NCBI GenBank assembly: GCA_004299465.1
Contig: SCST01000689.1
Coordinates: forward strand, 1-5,777
Length of the DNA stretch: 5,777 nucleotides
Direction: 5' to 3'
Source: Methylovulum sp.
Lineage (GTDB): Bacteria; Pseudomonadota; Gammaproteobacteria; Methylococcales; Methylomonadaceae
Position numbers and translations under genes: made by a program. The stretch's first letter is position 1. Each line of letters starts with the position of its first letter. The notes under the pieces are model-generated. The model saw only the letters and a program-made list of their open reading frames with translations, ran no database searches and was not told where the DNA came from. Below are positions 1 to 5,020 of this stretch, one piece after another.

Positions 1-14
1 CATGCGGCACCTCC
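1..14 (-). promoter_or_regulatory. Possible ribosome binding site and start codon of a divergent gene leaving the window
   Basis: On the minus strand, GGAGGT (bases 14-9) is followed after 5 bases by ATG (bases 3-1), which is an excellent Shine-Dalgarno and start arrangement. Only the start codon lies inside the window, so nothing can be said about the product. A competing reading is an ATG at 44-42 in another frame, encoding MAGLLIALAAGGAA up to the window edge. That peptide resembles the hydrophobic core of a signal peptide, but no Shine-Dalgarno precedes it; a TTG five codons upstream could extend it. Either way a gene divergent from aspS is plausible, and the two readings cannot both be right. 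Confidence is low because almost no coding sequence is visible. Confidence 0.33.
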
Positions 15-75
15 GGCTGCAAGAGCAATTAAAAGACCCGCCATAACCAGCGCCGTCAACTTTTCGGTTTTTTAT

Positions 76-146
76 GTAGGGTACGCACCGCGTACCTTAT
101 AGAATTATGATAAAAATTACTGCAGCGGTACGCGATGTGTATCTAC
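76..146. repeat. REP-like inverted doublet (BIME/REPIN-type) upstream of aspS
   Basis: The first unit is on the plus strand at 76-96. A GTAG head (76-79) is followed by a perfect hairpin, GGTACGC (80-86), loop ACC, GCGTACC (90-96). The second unit is on the minus strand at 146-127. It again has GTAG (146-143), with an imperfect 7-bp stem (127-133 with 137-143, including two G-T pairs) and the same GCGTACC end. The two units face each other across about 30 AT-rich bases. A GTAG or GGAG head before a short hairpin, and inverted pairing of two units, are the known layout of REP elements mobilised by RAYT (TnpA-REP) proteins. No RAYT gene is in the window. No T-run follows either hairpin, so a terminator is unlikely. 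Whether it affects aspS expression is unknown. Confidence 0.6.
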
Positions 147-261
147 GAAAGATTACGAGCCATGAGCAGATGCCGTTTTTAAACAAGTTTTACTGACAAG
201 CCGGCTTTCAGGCCAATAGCAACATCCAAATAAACCTTTTCAAAATTTACAGGGAAACACT

Positions 262-2046
262 ATGCGTACCCACAAGTGCGGAGAACTCAATACACAACAG
301 CTAGGCGAAACCGTTGACATCTGCGGTTGGGTACATAGACGCCGGGATCATGGCGGCGTTATTTTTATCGACTTACGCGACCGCGCCGGCATCGTGCAAA
401 TCGTTGTTGACCCCGACGCCGCCGAAACCTTTGCGATTGCCGAACATGTCCGCAGTGAATATGTTTTAAAAGTCACAGGCCTGGTCCGCCACCGCCCGGC
501 CGGCACTGTCAACCCCAATATGCACTCCGGCGAAATTGAGCTGCTCGCCAGACACATCGAAGTTCTGAACGAATCCGAAACGCCGCCATTCCCTGTGGAA
601 AGCGATATAGAAGTCAATGAGGAACTGCGTCTGCGCTATCGCTACATCGACCTGCGCCGCTCTGCGATGCAGGAAAAAATGAAAGTGCGCCGCGATGTCA
701 CGCGCGTCTTGAGAAATTTCCTCGACGATAACGAGTTTTTCGAAATCGAAACACCTTACCTGACCAAGGCCACGCCGGAAGGCGCGCGCGACTATATCGT
801 ACCCAGCCGCACACATGAAAACGCCTTTTTTGCACTACCGCAGTCTCCGCAGCTATATAAGCAAATATTGATGGTAGCGGGCATGGATCGGTATTACCAA
901 GTCGTACGCTGTTTCCGTGACGAGGACTTACGCGCCGACAGGCAGCCTGAATTTACGCAGCTCGATATTGAAACGTCGTTCATGAACGAAGATGAAATCA
1001 TGGCGATCATGGAAGAAATGATCCGCCAACTGTTTGCGAAAGTCATCAATGTCGAGCTCGATGCGGTATTCCCGCGCATGACTTACCAGGAAGCCATCTC
1101 GCGCTTCGGTATCGACCGCCCGGACTTGCGCATTCCTCTGGAGCTGGTCGATATAGCCGACGACATGAAGGCTGTCGACTTTAAAGTCTTTTCAGGCCCC
1201 GCCAACGACGCTAAGGGCCGCGTCGTCGCGATGCGCCTGCCCAACGGAGGTGACTTAAGCCGCAAGGACATCGACGACTTGACCAAGTTCGTCGGCATTT
1301 ACGGCGCCAAAGGCCTGGCTTATATCAAGGTTAACGACTTGGCTGCCGGCCTCGACGGCTTGCAGTCGCCGATTGTTAAATATGCGTCTGCCGACATTTG
1401 GGCCGGTGTGCTGGCCAAGACCGGTGCGCAAGCCGGCGACCTGATTTTCTTTGGCGCCGACAAAGCCGATATCGTCAACGAGGCGATGGGCGCGCTACGC
1501 GTCAAGCTGGGACATGACCTGAACTTGCTGCAAGGCGACTGGAAACCGGTCTGGATTGTCGACTTCCCAATGTTTGCCTGGGATGAAAAAGCCGGACGCT
1601 ACAGCGCGATCCATCATCCGTTTACCGCGCCCAGCTGTTCGGTGGAAGAACTGGTAGCCCATCCCGGCACGGCCTTGTCGCGCGCTTACGACCTGGTATT
1701 GAACGGCACCGAAGTCGGCGGCGGTTCTATCCGTATCAACCGCCCCGCAATGCAACAAACTGTGTTTGAGATTTTAGGCATTAAAGAGGACGAAGCCAGG
1801 GAAAAATTCGGCTTCCTGCTGGATGCGCTGAAATACGGCGCGCCTCCTCACGGCGGCCTGGCATTCGGCCTGGACCGCCTGGTGATGCTGATGACCGGCT
1901 CGCACTCTATCCGCGATGTCATCGCCTTCCCTAAAACCCAGTCGGCGGCCTGTCCTTTGGTCAGTGCGCCGGCGCTTGTTAGCGATGAGCAATTGAAGGA
2001 GTTGGGGATACGCTTGATTAAACCGGCGGGAAAAGAGAAAGTCTAA
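262..2046 (+). CDS. aspS: Aspartyl-tRNA synthetase, probably non-discriminating type
   Basis: This cytoplasmic class IIb synthetase activates Asp with ATP and loads it onto tRNA. The 594 residues match the usual bacterial length of about 590. Order: OB-fold anticodon-binding domain (about 1-105, with GWVHRRRDHGG), class II catalytic core, an inserted GAD domain (about 285-420), and the end of the core. Visible signatures are the TPEGARDY loop (171-178), QSPQLYKQ (194-201), motif 2 (R216 to D235, with FRDEDLRADRQPEFTQ) and motif 3 GGLAFGLDR (531-539). The ATG is supported by AGGGA at 251-255, six bases upstream. His30 and Gly81 align with the P. aeruginosa residues tied to relaxed tRNA choice, where E. 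coli has Leu and Lys. The enzyme may therefore also charge tRNA-Asn with Asp for GatCAB (inference). No convincing sigma-70 promoter was found. The gene appears to be monocistronic. Confidence 0.97.
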   Translation: MRTHKCGELNTQQLGETVDICGWVHRRRDHGGVIFIDLRDRAGIVQIVVDPDAAETFAIAEHVRSEYVLKVTGLVRHRPAGTVNPNMHSGEIELLARHIEVLNESETPPFPVESDIEVNEELRLRYRYIDLRRSAMQEKMKVRRDVTRVLRNFLDDNEFFEIETPYLTKATPEGARDYIVPSRTHENAFFALPQSPQLYKQILMVAGMDRYYQVVRCFRDEDLRADRQPEFTQLDIETSFMNEDEIMAIMEEMIRQLFAKVINVELDAVFPRMTYQEAISRFGIDRPDLRIPLELVDIADDMKAVDFKVFSGPANDAKGRVVAMRLPNGGDLSRKDIDDLTKFVGIYGAKGLAYIKVNDLAAGLDGLQSPIVKYASADIWAGVLAKTGAQAGDLIFFGADKADIVNEAMGALRVKLGHDLNLLQGDWKPVWIVDFPMFAWDEKAGRYSAIHHPFTAPSCSVEELVAHPGTALSRAYDLVLNGTEVGGGSIRINRPAMQQTVFEILGIKEDEAREKFGFLLDALKYGAPPHGGLAFGLDRLVMLMTGSHSIRDVIAFPKTQSAACPLVSAPALVSDEQLKELGIRLIKPAGKEKV

Positions 2047-2048
2047 AA

Positions 2049-2066
2049 GCAGGTTAAATAGCCTGC
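2049..2066 (+). other. Weak hairpin just after aspS
   Basis: GCAGG (2049-2053) can pair with CCTGC (2062-2066) across an 8-base loop, starting two bases after the aspS stop. There is no T-run behind it (CTCATACG follows), so it does not meet the pattern of an intrinsic terminator. It could still protect the 3' end or assist Rho-dependent ending. Confidence 0.25.
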
Positions 2067-2090
2067 CTCATACGCACTAACTTAAGATAT

Positions 2091-2151
2091 AAACCACGAA
2101 GTTCACGAAGAAAAGGTAAAAACTTCGTGTTCTTTGTGTTCTTCGTGGTTT
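2091..2151. repeat. Inverted repeat made of period-9 CACGAAG / CTTCGTG units
   Basis: The outer arms AAACCACGAAG (2091-2101) and CTTCGTGGTTT (2141-2151) are a perfect 11-bp inverted repeat. After a 2-base mismatch the stem continues for 9 more pairs, one of them G-T (2104-2112 with 2130-2138), around a 17-base loop. Inside it, CACGAAG occurs at 2095 and 2104, and CTTCGTG or CTTTGTG at 2123, 2132 and 2141, each exactly 9 bases apart. From general knowledge, intergenic elements of the form 'CACGAAG...CTTCGTGG' are dispersed in many proteobacterial genomes. A copy number here cannot be measured. Only a few T follow the right arm, so it is at best a weak terminator for aspS, though an RNA stem this long could stop 3' decay. 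Confidence 0.7.
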
Positions 2152-2184
2152 CAATCAATCTGCTCGTTCTTTATTGATTGATTG
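2152..2184. repeat. 9-bp perfect inverted repeat next to the CACGAAG element
   Basis: CAATCAATC (2152-2160) and GATTGATTG (2176-2184) are perfect reverse complements around a 15-base loop containing TTCTTTATT. The repeat abuts the preceding inverted repeat with no gap. It covers the TTG at 2178 that would be the most upstream start of the Nudix gene, which is one reason to prefer a later start. It could be an operator-like site, a second RNA hairpin or part of the same dispersed element. Confidence 0.45.
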
Positions 2185-2264
2185 GATACACGGCTCACGG
2201 CTTGATGTTTATGATGTGTGTACGCGCTCTAAACATAAACTCTCCACACATCAACAACGTACTT

Positions 2265-3203
2265 GTGACTAACAAAAACCCTCTTCAAGTTGCCGTTGGC
2301 GTCGTAAAAAACGCAACAGGCCAACTCTTAATCTCCCGGCGTGATAAATCTTCGCATCAAGGTGGCTTGTGGGAATTCCCCGGCGGCAAAATCGAGGCAG
2401 GGGAAACGGCTGAAGCCGCACTGACCCGTGAACTCAAGGAAGAGCTTGATATTATTGTTCATACGGCAATGCCGCTGATTTCCATCAAGCACCAATACCC
2501 TGGCTTAGCGGTGCAGCTTCATGTGTTTTTAGTGGAGCATTTTTCAGGCAAGCCTAAAAGCTGCGAAGGCCAGCCCTTTAAATGGGCTGATCCCGCTGAA
2601 TTAACGCATTATGCCTTCCCGGAAGCCAATCGGGCGATTATTACTGCCGCGCTATTACCACCCTGTTATGCCATTCTCGACGATACCGACGCGTCGCAGC
2701 TAGTGGCAAATCTGCAATGCATGTTGGGCAAAGGCATTAAATTGATACAGGCGAGGTTAAAAAGATTAGCCCCCAAAGCCGTCAGCCGATTTGTCGACGA
2801 AGCTTATCCCCTGTGCCGCCGACAAGGTGCGTTACTGCTGATAAATTCCGCTGTTAACATCCCTGATGGGCTGACTACCGACGGCATTCATTTAACTAGC
2901 CGCGACTTGCTGGCCGCACACCAACGGCCGGAATCCGCGCAGTGGGTTGCCGCCTCCTGCCATGATCTCCGGGAATTATTGCAGGCCCAAAAAATAGGCG
3001 TTGATTTTGCCGTTCTGGCACCGGTATTGCCGACCCAGACGCATCCAGGCGTTCGCACATTAGGCTGGGAACAATTCACGCAACTGCTTGCAGAGGTTAA
3101 TTTACCCGTTTATGCGCTGGGCGGCATGTCTTCATCTTCGCTGCTGACCGCACGCTTGGCAGGCGCACAAGGCATCGCGTCGATCCGGGCTTTCCTGGAT
3201 TAG
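2265..3203 (+). CDS. Nudix hydrolase fused to a ThiE-like domain (MutT/TMP-synthase-like fusion)
   Basis: From the GTG at 2265 the protein has 312 residues and begins MTNKNPLQVAVGVV. Residues about 5-130 are a MutT-like Nudix domain with LWEFPGGKIEAGE and the box G41-x5-E-x7-RELKEELDI (41-63), where Asp62 replaces the usual Gly. MutT enzymes hydrolyse oxidised dNTPs such as 8-oxo-dGTP. Residues about 134-312 resemble thiamine phosphate synthase (LIQARLK 160-166, LLIN, DGIHL, APVLPTQTHPG, ALGGMS), but the LINDR-type Asp is Ser195 and the TxTK Lys is His260, so TMP synthase activity is doubtful. Such fusions of about 315 residues, for example PA4400, are known in gammaproteobacteria. The start is uncertain: a TTG at 2178 gives 341 residues, but the extra 29 do not look like the family and overlap a hairpin; ATGs at 2205-2214 are also possible. 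None has a clear Shine-Dalgarno. Confidence 0.88.
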   Translation: MTNKNPLQVAVGVVKNATGQLLISRRDKSSHQGGLWEFPGGKIEAGETAEAALTRELKEELDIIVHTAMPLISIKHQYPGLAVQLHVFLVEHFSGKPKSCEGQPFKWADPAELTHYAFPEANRAIITAALLPPCYAILDDTDASQLVANLQCMLGKGIKLIQARLKRLAPKAVSRFVDEAYPLCRRQGALLLINSAVNIPDGLTTDGIHLTSRDLLAAHQRPESAQWVAASCHDLRELLQAQKIGVDFAVLAPVLPTQTHPGVRTLGWEQFTQLLAEVNLPVYALGGMSSSSLLTARLAGAQGIASIRAFLD

Positions 3204-3214
3204 CTTTCCTGGGC

Positions 3215-3252
3215 AGCTATTCAGCCATAGCTTGACACTGATGCACACTGAT
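3215..3252 (+). other. Small hairpin and period-10 direct repeat after the Nudix gene
   Basis: AGCTAT (3215-3220) pairs with ATAGCT (3227-3232) across 6 bases, 11 bases after the Nudix gene stop. There is no T-run, so this is not a standard terminator. It is followed directly by CACTGAT at 3236 and again at 3246, a direct repeat with a 10-base period. The rest of the convergent gap (3253-3348) shows no gene and no clear signal. Confidence 0.35.
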
Positions 3253-3348
3253 AAAGCGATACCCCCAGAGGGATTGCTCATATTGTTGGAAATAACAGGT
3301 GGGAAAATATAACGCTGATGGTTAAGATAACATAATATTCTTCATTGA

Positions 3349-3380
3349 GTTATCCGTGGTTATCCTATTCATCTGCGTTC
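3349..3380. repeat. Period-10 short repeat downstream of yacG
   Basis: GTTATCC occurs at 3349-3355 and 3359-3365, separated by GTG, and is followed by the related ATTCATCTGCGTTC. Read on the minus strand it is GGATAACCACGGATAAC after a GCAGATGAAT segment. This resembles the 'CGCAGATGAACACGGATAA' style of intergenic repeat seen in many bacteria (general knowledge, not a search result). CACGGATAA on the minus strand also partly matches CACTGATAA at 3246 on the plus strand, so the two could pair across the convergent intergenic region. Confidence 0.4.
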
Positions 3381-3404
3381 CATTGTATTTGACGGGCTGG
3401 ATAC

Positions 3405-3626
3405 CTATTTCTGGATTAAATCAGCTTGCCAAAATATATCGCCGTTCTCGTCGTCGAGCAAAAGCGGCTCGCCGGGTATTCTCTTTTCTTCCATCGCCCA
3501 CTCACCCAAATCTATTAATTTACAACGCTCGCAACAGAACGGTTTAAACAATTGTTCCGGTACCCACGGAACAGCGCGAGCGCAGGTTGGGCATTTTACG
3601 ATCAACGGTTGACTGGATGCCGTCAT
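3405..3626 (-). CDS. yacG: DNA gyrase inhibitor YacG, small zinc-binding protein
   Basis: From the ATG at 3626 the protein has 73 residues, near the usual 65 or so. The zinc site C12-x2-C15-x15-C31-x3-C35 has exactly the YacG spacing, followed by the family signature RCKLIDLGEWA. The tail is acidic (LLLDDENGDIFW). In E. coli, YacG binds the GyrB C-terminal region and blocks DNA binding by gyrase. It is the last gene of the operon. Its ATG shares one base with the zapD stop (TGATG), and no Shine-Dalgarno is seen, so translation probably depends on coupling to zapD. A TTG at 3638 would add MPVL and overlap zapD by 13 bases, which is less likely. No intrinsic terminator is seen behind it. Confidence 0.93.
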   Translation of the reverse strand: MTASSQPLIVKCPTCARAVPWVPEQLFKPFCCERCKLIDLGEWAMEEKRIPGEPLLLDDENGDIFWQADLIQK

Positions 3627-4414
3627 CAGAACAGGCAACAGGTCAATGTGAAAGGAATATCATCCGGGCTTTGGATCGGGCGTTTATCGTCAACGGGCGG
3701 CACCATAAACCGGACAGTGCAGCGGTGCTTGCCGCCGCTGATTTCCGCAAAACACGGCAGCGATTTATCCAGGCTGATCTTGAGCATCTGGAATGGCTGG
3801 CTGCGATCCAGCGAGAACTGGAAGAAGCCGGCGGGCGCGACTTCTTCGGTAGAGGTGTTACTGTTGCGTATAAAGCTGAGGATCAGGTCAATACCTATAC
3901 GTATATCGTTGAACGGGCTACTCCACAGCTCCAGGTCTTTTTTCCGGGTCGCTTCATCCTGCTCCAGCCAGTAATGATATTCCGGCAAATCGAAAGAACA
4001 GGTTCCTCCGGGAATTGAACTGCGCTGGGCTATACTTTGGAATAAATCGCTTTCCATGACATTGATACCGACTTTTCCCGTCACGGCATAAAGCTTTTTA
4101 CTGATCTTGGAAAGTTCTGACAGGATGTTCTGTAATTTTTCAGAGTCTACGCCCTCGCTATTCGCAATTTTATTAAGTGTTTTCGCATTGCGGTCGAGCT
4201 CCTTTAATATTTCCGACTTCAGGTCGTTGCGCCTGAAAATTGACATAATGTCTAACAGCACCATAATCGCCGCGCGCTTATCCGCTACGGTAGCGCCTTG
4301 GGAGAAGTGGCTGAATTGTTGGAATAGCTGCTCTAGCCTTATGAAAACACGGATACGTTCATTGAGTGGAAATTCATAGGTAATAGTGTTCACAGACAAG
4401 TTAAATCCTGGCAT
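3626..4414 (-). CDS. zapD: Cell division protein ZapD (FtsZ-ring stabiliser)
   Basis: ZapD is a cytoplasmic protein that bundles FtsZ filaments by binding the FtsZ C-terminus and so strengthens the division ring. The 262 residues compare with 247 in E. coli. Family features are the N-terminal ITYEFPLNERIRVFIRLEQL segment, a largely helical middle, and a C-terminal beta-rich part ending in IPFTLTCC. The ATG at 4414 overlaps coaE by 14 bases and has no good Shine-Dalgarno. A TTG at 4399 gives 255 residues (MSVNTITYEF...), lies one base past the coaE stop, has AGGA six bases upstream, and fits the expected N-terminus better. I give the ATG coordinates but consider the TTG a serious alternative. 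Several long plus-strand open frames here are shadows of this gene. Confidence 0.92.
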   Translation of the reverse strand: MPGFNLSVNTITYEFPLNERIRVFIRLEQLFQQFSHFSQGATVADKRAAIMVLLDIMSIFRRNDLKSEILKELDRNAKTLNKIANSEGVDSEKLQNILSELSKISKKLYAVTGKVGINVMESDLFQSIAQRSSIPGGTCSFDLPEYHYWLEQDEATRKKDLELWSSPFNDIRIGIDLILSFIRNSNTSTEEVAPAGFFQFSLDRSQPFQMLKISLDKSLPCFAEISGGKHRCTVRFMVPPVDDKRPIQSPDDIPFTLTCCLF

Positions 4415-5018
4415 CGCTTATTGAAAGATACAAATTGTGCAGTTTTTTAACCCGTTCTGCAAGTCCGTCATCGGTCTTTGAGTTATCAATCACGTCATCT
4501 GCGCGGCTTAGCCTGAATGCGCGCGATACCTGGCTGTCAATGATGCTCTGTATTCTTTCCATTGTTAAATGATCGCGTTTTCTAACGCGCGCCATCTGTT
4601 CCTCAACAGGACAATCAATCACCAGTATTCTATCTATAAAACCGGCAGCTTTGCCGGTTTCAAATAATAGCGGCAGGCAAATGACGCAGTAAGCGGTACT
4701 GGCTTGCTGGACCAATTGCTCGATGTCTGCCTGTATGGTTTGGTATATTAACGGATGCAATATCGCTTCAAGTTCCTGTCTTTTATCTGCATCGGAAAAT
4801 ATAATCTCCCTGAGCACCGCTCTGTCCAAGGCGCCATCCTGGTTCAGGATACTTGCGCCAAAAACCCGCCGGATCTCAAACAATGCAGGTTGCCCGGTTG
4901 TTACCAGGCGACGGGCGGCTTCGTCGGCATCAATGACCGGCACATCGAGTTCGCTGAATATCCTGGCAACGGTGCTTTTACCGCAACCTATGCCGCCTGT
5001 AAGACCAATTTTCAGCAT
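4401..5018 (-). CDS. coaE: Dephospho-CoA kinase
   Basis: CoaE carries out the last step of coenzyme A synthesis, phosphorylating the ribose 3'-hydroxyl of dephospho-CoA with ATP in the cytoplasm. The 205 residues match the family (E. coli 206). Visible features are the P-loop GLTGGIGCGKST (5-16), VIDAD (28-32), the LDRAVLREIIF...LEAILHP block (64-89) and PLLFE (116-120). The lid-like Arg-rich segment MARVRKRDHLTMERIQ is followed by the VIDNSKT region near the end. The ATG lies two bases after the pilD stop, with only a weak ribosome binding site, so coupling to pilD is likely. The pilD-coaE pairing is common in gammaproteobacteria that carry type IV pili. Nothing looks damaged. Confidence 0.97.
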   Translation of the reverse strand: MLKIGLTGGIGCGKSTVARIFSELDVPVIDADEAARRLVTTGQPALFEIRRVFGASILNQDGALDRAVLREIIFSDADKRQELEAILHPLIYQTIQADIEQLVQQASTAYCVICLPLLFETGKAAGFIDRILVIDCPVEEQMARVRKRDHLTMERIQSIIDSQVSRAFRLSRADDVIDNSKTDDGLAERVKKLHNLYLSISDARI

Positions 5019-5020
5019 CT

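Noticed and set aside
97..112. AT-rich TATGAT-like -10 box between the two REP-like units
   Set aside because: No acceptable -35 element at 16-18 bases; the AT-rich spacer explains the match.
194..222. CTGACA with a possible -10 about 17 bases later, as the aspS promoter
   Set aside because: The -10 candidate (ATAGCA or AATAGC) is a poor match; too weak to annotate.
466..1992. Several minus-strand open frames inside aspS
   Set aside because: They are shadows of a complete, well-conserved AspRS and have low-complexity or implausible protein content.
2091..2151. CRISPR-like array from the repeated CACGAAG units
   Set aside because: Units are 7 bases with 2-base gaps, in both orientations; there are no spacers of CRISPR size and no cas gene.
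3232..3260. TTGACA as a -35 box
   Set aside because: No -10 element at proper spacing, and it would read into the antisense of yacG.
3356..3547. Plus-strand 63-codon frame beginning with hydrophobic residues, which looks like a small membrane protein
   Set aside because: Most of it is antisense to yacG, its start lies in the period-10 repeat, and the second half is Arg-rich shadow sequence without a ribosome binding site.
3624..3638. TTG at 3638 as the start of yacG
   Set aside because: The ATG at 3626 overlaps the zapD stop as TGATG, a standard coupling arrangement, and gives a more typical length.
3552..4018. Two plus-strand open frames of about 140 codons opposite zapD
   Set aside because: They are antisense to a recognised ZapD, have no family character and no ribosome binding site.
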